A stretch of DNA of 64,000 nt from JABDIY01 sp963803845 (GTDB lineage Bacteria; Actinomycetota; Acidimicrobiia; Acidimicrobiales; SZUA-35): contig CAWDNZ010000004.1 of NCBI GenBank assembly GCA_963803845.1, positions 434,001 to 498,000 on the forward strand, written 5' to 3'. The notes under the pieces are model-generated. The model was not told the DNA's origin. It saw nothing but the letters and a program-made list of their open reading frames with translations, and searched no databases. Made by a program: the position numbers and the translations under genes. Each line of letters starts with the position of its first letter. Positions within the stretch are counted from its first letter, which is position 1. Below are positions 26,775 through 34,440 of the stretch, piece after piece.

Positions 26775-28421
26775 ATGAAGACCAGCTTCCGCAAGATCCT
26801 CGCCATGAGTGCCCTGGCGCTGATCTGCGCAACCACTGCGCTGGTTGCTGCTCCAGCCCAGGCTGACAGCAATGCCGTTGGCCCGCTCAGCACCGAGGAG
26901 CAATTCGTCGCGCGCCAATACGAGGACTTCCTGGGCCGCGCCCCCGATGCGGCTGGGCTCGGGTTCTGGAGCGGCCTACTGGACAGGGGCACCTCTGGCT
27001 CGGAGATCGTGGTTGCGCTTGCCAGTTCACCGGAATTCGAGGGCCGTGTCGCCCCGGTTGTGCGGCTCTATTACGCCTATTTCCGTCGATCCCCGGACTA
27101 CGACGGGCTGCGGTTCTGGGCGAACCAACTGGCCACAGGGTCCCGCCGAATCGCCGTCTCCCAGGCCTTCGCCGACGCTCCCGAGTTTGCGGCGACCTAC
27201 GGGTCGCTGTCCGATGAAGAATTCATCAACCTGGTCTATCAAAACGTTCTCGAGCGACCGGCCGACGCCACGGGCCGGGCCTATTGGTTGGGTCTCATGG
27301 CCAAAGGTGCCAACCGAGGCGAGGTCATGTTGGCCTTCAGCGAGTCCGCCGAATACCGGACCCGCATGGACCCCATTGTGAAGGCCACCATGCTGTATGT
27401 GGGGCTATTGCGCCGCCAGCCTGACACCGAAGGCCTGAGCTACTGGGCTTCGGTTCTCGGTGACGGCGGCTCCTACCGGGCGGTGGTGGGCGGCTTCCTC
27501 ATCGGCAACGAATATCGCAGCCGAATGGAATCGATCTATCCGCAGAAACAACCGCTCACCGGCGAGCGGGTCACCACCGCCAGAACATCCCGAGCGATCG
27601 CGGTCAAGGTGGACAACAAGGATTCGGCTCGGCCGCAGAAGAACCTTCACCTCGCCGACATCGTGATCGAAGAAGAGGTGGAGTACAGCATCACCCGGTT
27701 CATCGCCATCTATCACAGTGAGATCCCGCCAGTGGTGGGTCCCACGAGATCGGTCCGAACCACCGATTTCGGTGTTCTCGGAGCGTACAACACTCCACTG
27801 TTGGTCAGTAGCGGCGGCAACTCCACGGTTCTGCAGATCCTGTCAGAGTTCGACGGCACCGCGGTGCTGAATCGAAACGAAAAGACCGTGCCGGCGGCCT
27901 ACTTCCGAAACAACAGCCGGCAAGCGCCTCACAACCTGTACGCCAGGACCCCCACCATCCTGGGCAGCGCCCCGGCGGGAACGGCCCCCCAGCCGATCTT
28001 CCGCTTTCGGGAACCCGGGGTTCGTTCCAGCGTGGGAATCGCAACCAACGGTGTCCGGATCGACTTCGGCTCTAACGACGTGAGCTACAGGTGGGACCCG
28101 TTTGCCAAGGGCTGGCAGCGGACCCAGAACGGCCGGGTTCACAGCATGGACGATGGCACGATCATCGCTCCCGACAACGTGGTGGTCCAAGAGACCAAGT
28201 ACGTGCCCAGCATCGCCGATGGCAATACCCCCGAGGCGATCAGCGCCGGTGGCGGACGGGTGCACGTCTACACCGATGGCAAGTACATCACCGGCACCTG
28301 GACCCGGCCCACGGTGGCGGATCCCACCACGCTGACCGACGACAACGGCAATCCCATCCTGCTCACCCCCGGTGAGACCTGGGTTACGTTGGCACGGCCC
28401 GAGTCCGTCACGCAACGCTAG
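26775..28421 (+). CDS. Secreted DUF4214-repeat protein fused to DUF3048
   Basis: A 548-residue exported protein. A Sec signal peptide (MKTSFRKILAMSALALIC, ending APAQA) is followed by about four DUF4214 units (pattern EEQFVARQYEDFLGRAPDAA, then YYAYFRRSPDYDGLRFW, then LVYQNVLERPADATGRAYW, then MLYVGLLRRQPDTEGLSYW). From about residue 275 comes a DUF3048-like domain (RAIAVKVDNKDSARPQ, VGPTRSVRTTDFG, YARTPTIL, ETWVTL). The ATG at 26775 has AGGAGAAAT upstream. DUF3048 usually occurs alone in lipoproteins; the fusion suggests a surface or cell-wall role. Confidence 0.8.
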   Translation: MKTSFRKILAMSALALICATTALVAAPAQADSNAVGPLSTEEQFVARQYEDFLGRAPDAAGLGFWSGLLDRGTSGSEIVVALASSPEFEGRVAPVVRLYYAYFRRSPDYDGLRFWANQLATGSRRIAVSQAFADAPEFAATYGSLSDEEFINLVYQNVLERPADATGRAYWLGLMAKGANRGEVMLAFSESAEYRTRMDPIVKATMLYVGLLRRQPDTEGLSYWASVLGDGGSYRAVVGGFLIGNEYRSRMESIYPQKQPLTGERVTTARTSRAIAVKVDNKDSARPQKNLHLADIVIEEEVEYSITRFIAIYHSEIPPVVGPTRSVRTTDFGVLGAYNTPLLVSSGGNSTVLQILSEFDGTAVLNRNEKTVPAAYFRNNSRQAPHNLYARTPTILGSAPAGTAPQPIFRFREPGVRSSVGIATNGVRIDFGSNDVSYRWDPFAKGWQRTQNGRVHSMDDGTIIAPDNVVVQETKYVPSIADGNTPEAISAGGGRVHVYTDGKYITGTWTRPTVADPTTLTDDNGNPILLTPGETWVTLARPESVTQR

Positions 28422-28429
28422 TCCGGGCC

Positions 28430-29224
28430 GTGAGCTGGATCGTCCGGGTTCGCTGTGCCACTGCGCTCAGCGAACCCGTGACAACCCTGGCGATCATTCA
28501 CAACGGAACCGGCATAGCGGAGACAACGGCACCTCACCGGGAGGGACAGGTAGAGATCCTGGTGGGGTTCGACGGCTTCGCCGACGCAGATCGCTTCGCG
28601 GCCGCAGCTGGCGATTTCGAAATCGAGAGCGCGGTGGTGGAGAAGGTGGAGAGCGGCGACTGGGCCCAGACCGACACCAGCATGGTGGCCTTCGACGAGA
28701 CCACGCTACGCCTCGAAGTTGGAACGGCGTTCGGTCACGGCGCTCACCCAACAACCGCCCTCGCCTTGGCGGCACTTGCGGGCCTGCCGGCCCCGACAGG
28801 CAGCACCCTGCTCGACGTCGGTTGTGGCACCGGCGTGCTCAGTATCGCCGCGGCCATTCGAGGATTCACCGCCACTGGCTGCGACGTAGATCCCGAGGCG
28901 GTGGCGATCGCCACCCGCAACGCCCAGCGCAACCACGTCGCCGAGATGGCGAGTTTTGTTGCTGCCTCACCTACTCAACTGGCAACACCGCAGTGGCTTC
29001 GGAATTCGGCTGGTTTCGGCGTGATCGTTGTCAACACGCTGATCGGTGTGCACGAATCCGAAGCTGCGGCCATCCAGGCTCTGGCCTCGCCAGCCGCCAC
29101 CCTCATCATCACCGGCTTGCTGGCCGAGCATGCAACGCGAGCCCGGGTGGCCTATCCGTCGTTCGAATTCACTAACGGAACGGCCGAGGGCGAGTGGGTG
29201 CTCTTACAGGGCGCCCGACGCTAA
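28430..29224 (+). CDS. PrmA-like (ribosomal protein L11 methyltransferase-like) enzyme
   Basis: A 264-residue SAM-dependent methyltransferase. It has the PrmA signature GTAFGHGAHPTTALALAAL and the SAM loop LLDVGCGTGVLSIAAAIRG near residue 127, and ends with GEWVLLQGARR. The N-terminal domain is divergent and the acidic loop normally containing NP/N reads VIVVNTLIG. It may methylate ribosomal protein L11 or be a PrmA-like paralogue. Start is GTG, 8 nt after the preceding stop, so an operon with the DUF3048 gene is possible; it overlaps the convergent kinase gene by 4 nt. Confidence 0.75.
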   Translation: MSWIVRVRCATALSEPVTTLAIIHNGTGIAETTAPHREGQVEILVGFDGFADADRFAAAAGDFEIESAVVEKVESGDWAQTDTSMVAFDETTLRLEVGTAFGHGAHPTTALALAALAGLPAPTGSTLLDVGCGTGVLSIAAAIRGFTATGCDVDPEAVAIATRNAQRNHVAEMASFVAASPTQLATPQWLRNSAGFGVIVVNTLIGVHESEAAAIQALASPAATLIITGLLAEHATRARVAYPSFEFTNGTAEGEWVLLQGARR

Positions 29225-30267
29225 CCCGAGAAGCCCTTCGCAATATCAAATGCGCTGGCGGCAAGGGCGTCTATCTGAATCTTGAACGCATCGAGATCCA
29301 CCTCGTTGTCCAGAGCGCCCTTCATGTAGCGACTCATGACGCCCTCCACGATGGCGCCGAGACGCCAGAACTGGAACGACCGGTAGTAGTCGGCATTCTC
29401 GACATCAAAGCCAGTCTTTTCGCCGTAGCGGGCGATCAACTCCTCGCGGGTGATGAACCCGCCATCAGAGGTTGGGAACGAGGTTGCGCCGGCGATCTGG
29501 TCTTCACCGGGCAGAATCCAGTTGTTCAGCAGGTATCCCAGGTCGGCGAGCGGATCGCCAAGAGTGCACAACTCCCAGTCGAGCACGGCGGCAACCGTCC
29601 CGGTAGCCGGGGTCACCAACATGTTGCCGAGCCGGTAGTCACCGTGCACCACCGTGTTGTACTTCTCCTCTGGGAGTGCATCCATCAACAACTCGAAGGT
29701 GCGGTCCATCTCCACCAGTTCCCGGGTCTTGGTTTTGTCCCACTGCCCCTGCCACCGTTTCAGCTGCCGCTCAAGGTAACCCGATCGCCGTCCGAGATCG
29801 CCAAGGCCGATCGCGTCGGGGTCGGCGCTGTGGAGGGCGGCCAGCGTGTCAACAACGGAGTAGCTCAAGGCCTTGCGTTGCTCCATCGGAATGGTCTCAG
29901 CAGTGATTTCGCGGTCGTGCAATACCACGCCGTCCACGAAGTCCATCACGTAGAACGGCGCCCCGTTCACGGCGGTATCGGTGCACAAGCCCAGCGTCTG
30001 GGGTGTCGCCACCTCGGTTGGGCCAAAGGCGGTGATCACCCGATACTCGCGCTCCATATCATGCGCGGTGGCGAGGACGGCGGCGAGCGGCGGTCGCCGC
30101 AGGACCAGTTTCCGCCCTGCGGCGTCAGCAACAGCAAAGGTCAGGTTGCTGTGCCCACCGGCGATCGGCGAAAAAGAAAGCGGGGCTTGCACGTCTGGGA
30201 TCGAATCCACCATCCATGCCGTGACCGTGTCGATCTGGATACCGGGGATCTCCGACGTGCTGTTCAC
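29221..30267 (-). CDS. Aminoglycoside phosphotransferase-fold kinase (ACAD10/11-like)
   Basis: A 348-residue kinase-fold protein. The nucleotide-binding strands include KLVLRRPP, the catalytic loop is NTVVHGDYRLGNMLVT and the metal-binding motif is AAVLDWELCTLGDPLADLGY. This subgroup is the one fused to acyl-CoA dehydrogenases in ACAD10/11 and often linked to fatty-acid metabolism in actinobacteria; it is unlikely to be an antibiotic-resistance enzyme. GTG start. A TACCAA sequence 7 nt upstream resembles the other -10 boxes. Confidence 0.85.
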   Translation of the reverse strand: MNSTSEIPGIQIDTVTAWMVDSIPDVQAPLSFSPIAGGHSNLTFAVADAAGRKLVLRRPPLAAVLATAHDMEREYRVITAFGPTEVATPQTLGLCTDTAVNGAPFYVMDFVDGVVLHDREITAETIPMEQRKALSYSVVDTLAALHSADPDAIGLGDLGRRSGYLERQLKRWQGQWDKTKTRELVEMDRTFELLMDALPEEKYNTVVHGDYRLGNMLVTPATGTVAAVLDWELCTLGDPLADLGYLLNNWILPGEDQIAGATSFPTSDGGFITREELIARYGEKTGFDVENADYYRSFQFWRLGAIVEGVMSRYMKGALDNEVDLDAFKIQIDALAASAFDIAKGFSG

Positions 30268-30328
30268 AGGTGCTTTGGTAGCACAGCATTGTTCTCCACA
30301 GCGAACGTCGGCGTTAGGACGAGGGCGT

Positions 30329-31375
30329 TCACACCAGAGCTGCGGCGAACAACTCCAACATGTTGGGCGGGCCGCTGAGCATGAACGTGGTGATGCAGGT
30401 CTTGCGCCATTCGGTGAGTTCTTCCTGAATCTTGGGGATCGGTCCCACCAGGGCCACGTCCTCCACCATCTTCAGCGGGACCGACGCAATCGCCTCGTCC
30501 TTTCGCCCTGCCATGTACAGCTCCTGAATCTTTGTTGCTTCTGCCTCGTAGCCCATTCGAACAAACACGTCGAAATGGAAGTTGACCTCTTTGGCCCCCA
30601 TGCCACCCGCATACAGAGCCAGGATGGGACGGATCCGATCCGCCGCCTTCTCCACATCATCATCAGGGGAAACCCACAATGGCGAGCAGACCTCGAACCG
30701 ATCGGCTTTGCCAGGATCACCCGCCGCCTCGAAACCGGTTTTCAGCCGATCGCGATACCAGGAGTCCTCCTTCGGCGTGAAGAAGAGCGGCAGCCAGCCG
30801 TCGCAGATCTCGGCGGCGAGTGAAACGTTCTTTGGCCCCTCGGCCGCGAGATAGATGGGAATGTCCGGCCGGTACGGATGCAGGGTGGATTTGAGCGGCT
30901 TGCCCAGCCCCGTCCCTCCGTCCAAGGGGAGTTGATAGTGCTTACCGTTGAACTCCACCGGTCCTTGGCGAGCAAAGATGTCTCGCATGATCGCAACGTA
31001 CTCACGGGTCCGGGCCAACGGCTTGGGGTAGGCCTGGCCGTACCAACCCTCCACCACCTGAGGGCCCGACGCCCCGATGCCCAGGATCATTCGGCCCCCG
31101 GAAAGGTGGTCCATGGTCATGGCGGCCATTGCCGTGGCGGCGGGAGTTCGGGCGGACATCTGGGCGATGCCCGTTCCCAGCCTGACGTTTTTTGTGTTGG
31201 CACCCCACCAAGCCAACGGCGTGAAACAATCTGAGCCGTAGGCCTCGGCGGTCCATACCGAGTCGAAACCGAGCCGGTCGGCCTCCATCACGCCCTCCAA
31301 TGCGCCCTCGGGAGGTCCGGCACTCCAATACCCGACCGAGTAGCCCAGCTTGATCTTCCTGTCCTGTGACGTCAC
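30329..31375 (-). CDS. LLM-class F420-dependent oxidoreductase
   Basis: A 348-residue luciferase-like (TIM barrel) oxidoreductase. EADRLGFDSVWTAEAYGSD, RLGTGIAQMSARTPAATAMA and the GRMILGIGASGPQVVEGWYG loop match actinobacterial F420-dependent members. The cofactor assignment is from family knowledge; no F420 genes are in the window. GTG start with a TANNNT box 7 nt upstream. It precedes the APH-like kinase gene on the same strand (61 nt gap), with which it may be co-transcribed. Confidence 0.85.
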   Translation of the reverse strand: MTSQDRKIKLGYSVGYWSAGPPEGALEGVMEADRLGFDSVWTAEAYGSDCFTPLAWWGANTKNVRLGTGIAQMSARTPAATAMAAMTMDHLSGGRMILGIGASGPQVVEGWYGQAYPKPLARTREYVAIMRDIFARQGPVEFNGKHYQLPLDGGTGLGKPLKSTLHPYRPDIPIYLAAEGPKNVSLAAEICDGWLPLFFTPKEDSWYRDRLKTGFEAAGDPGKADRFEVCSPLWVSPDDDVEKAADRIRPILALYAGGMGAKEVNFHFDVFVRMGYEAEATKIQELYMAGRKDEAIASVPLKMVEDVALVGPIPKIQEELTEWRKTCITTFMLSGPPNMLELFAAALV

Positions 31376-31691
31376 GTCTCAAACAGTAGGCCGACGCGGC
31401 ACTGCTCTCCTAGTTCGCGAGCGAGGTCAATACATCAGGAGAATCGTCGCAGCCACGCAGTTGAACTGCGGCCAAGATGCACGATGTCGGGTCATCGAAT
31501 CGCCAGGCTGCCCGCGCGAGGCTCGGTTTGCAGAAGGCCCTTAGACCCAAGGACATTGCCCCGTTTGCGTGTCCGCATTCTGTCCAGTTGATGTCCACCT
31601 TGCGACCTAGACGGCACCAACCGCGACAAGTCATGCTCTGCAGGAAACCAAGGCGCCCCGAGCGGGCCAACGAAAGACCACTTGACTCAAG
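31376..31691. other. Intergenic region with a palindrome
   Basis: No convincing gene in 316 nt. It contains the -10 box of the LLM gene and a near-perfect inverted repeat CGCAGTT-G-AACTGCG at 31456-31470, which could be an operator. The downstream gene is a broken lipoprotein. Confidence 0.4.
31383..31388 (-). promoter_or_regulatory. -10 box of the LLM oxidoreductase gene
   Basis: TACTGT on the minus strand, 7 nt upstream of the GTG at 31375. No ribosome binding site; leaderless start inferred. Confidence 0.4.
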
Positions 31692-32112
31692 ATGCCAAAA
31701 ATCTCCTCCCTCCTTATTGCGCTTGTGCTGGCTTTGGTTGCCGTTATCGTGCGGGTCGACCAGGGCGGTTGCCCAGTGGCAGGACGACGTAGCTCGCGTT
31801 GAGGGCGAGACCGGACGCAAAGTCTTGCTCCCCAGCGAGGAGCCCCAAGACTTCTCCACTGTGTTTACGACAGTTGTTGATGGCAATGGCTACTCGGTGG
31901 TGGTTGCTCACGCTGGCTACAACGCAGTCATCTGCAGCGCTACGGCACCCTGCTCAGACGGTGAACTGATCCGAACCCTTCCGGACTCCAAGGGCAACGA
32001 TGTCAGTATCTCCCTGATAGCCCTGGATAGAGAGCAGCAGTCGCTCACGTTCGAAGAGGCGAAGGCTTACTGGTCGACGGTGCAACTCGTCGAGGGAACA
32101 CCGGCCTGGTAG
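31692..32112 (+). pseudogene. Lipoprotein gene interrupted by a frameshift
   Basis: ATG 31692 starts a typical signal peptide (MPKISSLLIALVLALVAVI), but that frame stops at 31800 after 36 codons. From 31747 another frame continues with CGSTRAVAQWQDDVARVEG to the stop at 32112. Skipping one base near 31745-31746 (GTTA to GTA or GTT) gives LALVAVSCGS, a good lipobox, so the two parts were one gene. The mature protein (about 120 residues) has no recognised domain. Either a recent pseudogene or a sequencing insertion. Confidence 0.7.
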
Positions 32113-32128
32113 TCCAGCGCCCTCAGAC

Positions 32129-32980
32129 TTACTTGGCGGAAGCCGGGTGTATCCCTAGCGAGGAGAAATCGATCGGCGACGGCAGGTCACTGACCGCCCG
32201 GAGGTGACCGACCCATGTGGCGGACAAGAGGCCATCGGCAACGGCTGCCACATCACTGCCGGGCTCACCGGTCCATTTGTTTCCCCAGTTGATCTTGACC
32301 TCGAAGGAATTTGAGTGCCCCGCGATCGGGATCAGCTGGGCTGCGGTGGTTTCTTCCGGTGGGTGCTCGGCCACGGTGGTCCAGACCCATGTTCCGATTT
32401 CCGACAACGCCTTGTCTGGCACGTTGAGGTTCAGAACTCCGGGCGCTGGCATCGGCGAAGCGAGCAGCGCTTTCGCGGCCTCTGCAGCGACCGTGGCTGC
32501 CGTCGACCAGTTGATGGCGGCGATCGCCTCGTCCCAGGCCTGACCGGTGGTGGTCCATTTCTGCAAGGCCTGACTGACCGCGATACCTGGGACCCCGCCG
32601 TTGCGCCCGGTAAGGCAGGCACCAACGGTGCCCGAGTGGTAGACGCTGCGTCCAACGTTGGCGCCGGGGTTGATCCCGCTCACGATGAGGTCCGGTTGCA
32701 CCGGGAACGCCCCCATCCTGGCGAACATGACGCAGAGTGCTGGCGGGCCGTTTATCGCCCAAACATTATTTGATCCCGGGAGGTCCGGGATTTCTCGGCG
32801 ATGGGCTTCGGGCTTGATGTCGAAGATCGAGCCGATCGCCGAACTCGACCCACTGAACTCCTGATCGGGGGCCACCACAGTGACGTCGCCGTGCTCGGCA
32901 ACAGCACAGGCCAGGGCATGGAGACCGAGCGAGTCGATCCCGTCGTCATTGGTAACGAGAATCTGGGGTCGCCGTGACAT
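32129..32980 (-). CDS. surE: 5'/3'-nucleotidase SurE
   Basis: A 283-residue SurE-family phosphatase that dephosphorylates nucleoside monophosphates. The N-terminus MSRRPQILVTNDDGIDSLGL holds the metal ligands Asp12 and Asp13, and PDQEFSGSSSAIG and SGINPGANVGRSVYHSGTVG complete the active site. A TANNNT box 8 nt upstream supports ATG 32980 instead of an in-frame codon at 33049. The C-terminal part is somewhat shorter than in Escherichia-type SurE with its extensions, but within range. Confidence 0.9.
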   Translation of the reverse strand: MSRRPQILVTNDDGIDSLGLHALACAVAEHGDVTVVAPDQEFSGSSSAIGSIFDIKPEAHRREIPDLPGSNNVWAINGPPALCVMFARMGAFPVQPDLIVSGINPGANVGRSVYHSGTVGACLTGRNGGVPGIAVSQALQKWTTTGQAWDEAIAAINWSTAATVAAEAAKALLASPMPAPGVLNLNVPDKALSEIGTWVWTTVAEHPPEETTAAQLIPIAGHSNSFEVKINWGNKWTGEPGSDVAAVADGLLSATWVGHLRAVSDLPSPIDFSSLGIHPASAK

Positions 32981-32988
32981 AGCGGACC

Positions 32989-32994
32989 ACGATA
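32989..32994 (-). promoter_or_regulatory. -10 box of surE
   Basis: TATCGT on the minus strand, 8 nt upstream of ATG 32980. It decides the start. Confidence 0.4.
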
Positions 32995-33061
32995 CGCGGC
33001 CCAATCCTGGATGGGTTGTTGCCAGCGGCGCAGGGATGACGGGTCCCAACCTGCTTCGTGC

Positions 33062-33067
33062 TAGCCT
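33062..33067 (+). promoter_or_regulatory. Candidate -10 box of the glycine riboswitch-gcvTP transcript
   Basis: TAGCCT at 33062-33067 would start the RNA at about 33073-33075, about 10 nt before the first aptamer helix. No good -35 box at the right distance. Confidence 0.35.
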
Positions 33068-33084
33068 CCGAGATGAATCGCCCA

Positions 33085-33274
33085 GCAGTGTGGGAGAGAG
33101 CCGGTCCTAACCCGGCCGCCGAAGGAGCAACCACCCCGGAAACTCTCAGGCCCCCGTACCGCACTGTGATCGATTCCTCTGGAGAGCAACGGAGGGAGCA
33201 ATCCTCAACCGTTCACCGACGGGGCAAACGCAAAACACCACTTGCGTCCATCTCTCAGGTACCTGTGACAGAGG
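33085..33274 (+). promoter_or_regulatory. Tandem glycine riboswitch (two aptamers)
   Basis: Two consecutive gcvT-type aptamers precede gcvT. Aptamer 1 has P1 33085-33090 pairing with 33162-33167 and the conserved segments GGGAGAG, GCCGAAGGAGCAA and GAAACTCTCAGGC. Aptamer 2 has P1 CCTCTG 33176-33181 pairing with CAGAGG 33269-33274, with CTGGAGAG, ACCGACGGGGCAAACGC and ATCTCTCAGGT inside. The linker is about 8 nt, as in known tandem switches. Glycine binding should turn on the glycine cleavage genes. The expression platform is the 37 nt between the second P1 and the gcvT ATG; no clear terminator is seen there, so control may be at translation. Confidence 0.93.
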
Positions 33275-33311
33275 GGGTGTCCATCACACCTCTTCTTTAG
33301 GTACGCCCACC

Positions 33312-34439
33312 ATGCCAGACACCAGTCCTCAGCCGGAGAACCTCCGCACCACCCCGCTGCATGATTTGCACGTTGAGCTCGGCGCTCGTCTCGTGCCCTT
33401 CGCTGGTTGGGAAATGCCCATCCAATTTGAGGGTGTAGTGGCCGAACACAACCAGGTTCGCAACTCGGCCGGTCTCTTCGACGTAGCCCATATGGCGGTG
33501 GTGGAGCTACGGGGCGAAAACCCCGCTCTCGCTTTGGAGTCGGTCACCCCGGCCGGTTACACCACACTCGCTGAGGGAAAACAGCGGTACGGCCTCTTCA
33601 CCAACGACAACGGTGGAGTGATCGATGACTTCATGGGCATCAACTGGGGAGACCACTTCACGCTCGTTGTAAACGCTGCCCGAGCCGAGGTCGACATCGC
33701 CCATCTGACGAAGACTTTGGGCCCGCTGGGCATCGATGTGATTCCCAAGCCCGGAATCTCATTGCTCGCATTGCAGGGACCCGAGGCCGCCTCGGTGATC
33801 ATCGGGATGGACCAATCGCTCGAAGACACGATCTTTTTGGATGCTCGCATGGCCACTGTTGGGGGAATCCCGGTTGCGGCATTCCGAGCCGGATACACCG
33901 GAGAGGACGGTTTCGAGCTGGCGGTGGCCTCCGAACATGCCGATGCTCTGGCCCGGATGCTGCTGGCAGACCCGCGGGTCAAGCCCGCCGGCCTCGGCGC
34001 CCGCGACACCCTCCGTCTCGAGGCTGGCCTGTGCCTCTACGGCAACGATCTCGACGAAACTATCTCGCCGGTGGAAGCCGACCTCAAATGGACGATCCCC
34101 AAGCGACGTCGTGAAGAAGCCAACTTTCCCGGTGCCGAACGCATTCTCCAGGAATGGGAAACCGGACCAAGCCGCATCCGAGTTGGTCTGAAGCCAGTAG
34201 GCCGCCGACCGGTTCGCGACCATGCAACGCTCCGCCTCAGCAGCGGGCCTGATGCCATCGGCGTCGTGACCAGCGGCGGCTTCGGCCCCACGGTCGAGGC
34301 ACCGGTTGCCATGGGCTACGTCCCGCCGGATCTGGCCGAGATCGGAACCGAATTCATCGCCGATGTGCGGGGCAACGACGTTGTCTGTCACGTCGCCGCC
34401 CTGCCCTTTGCTCCCCACCGATTTCATCGAGGTAACTGA
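33312..34439 (+). CDS. gcvT: Glycine cleavage system aminomethyltransferase (T protein)
   Basis: The 375-residue T protein transfers the methylene of the aminomethyl-lipoyl intermediate to tetrahydrofolate, releasing ammonia. TTPLHDLHVELGARLVPFAG, MPIQFEGVVAEHNQVRNSAG and the C-terminal barrel (GVVTSGGFGPTVEAPVAMGY) are diagnostic; the catalytic Asp is in the DVAHM motif. Directly behind a tandem glycine riboswitch and 1 nt before gcvP. gcvH is absent between them. Confidence 0.95.
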   Translation: MPDTSPQPENLRTTPLHDLHVELGARLVPFAGWEMPIQFEGVVAEHNQVRNSAGLFDVAHMAVVELRGENPALALESVTPAGYTTLAEGKQRYGLFTNDNGGVIDDFMGINWGDHFTLVVNAARAEVDIAHLTKTLGPLGIDVIPKPGISLLALQGPEAASVIIGMDQSLEDTIFLDARMATVGGIPVAAFRAGYTGEDGFELAVASEHADALARMLLADPRVKPAGLGARDTLRLEAGLCLYGNDLDETISPVEADLKWTIPKRRREEANFPGAERILQEWETGPSRIRVGLKPVGRRPVRDHATLRLSSGPDAIGVVTSGGFGPTVEAPVAMGYVPPDLAEIGTEFIADVRGNDVVCHVAALPFAPHRFHRGN

Positions 34440-34440
34440 A

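Noticed and set aside
29221..30267. Aminoglycoside resistance determinant
   Set aside because: The kinase fold is of the ACAD10/11-like subgroup tied to lipid metabolism, not of a known resistance clade.
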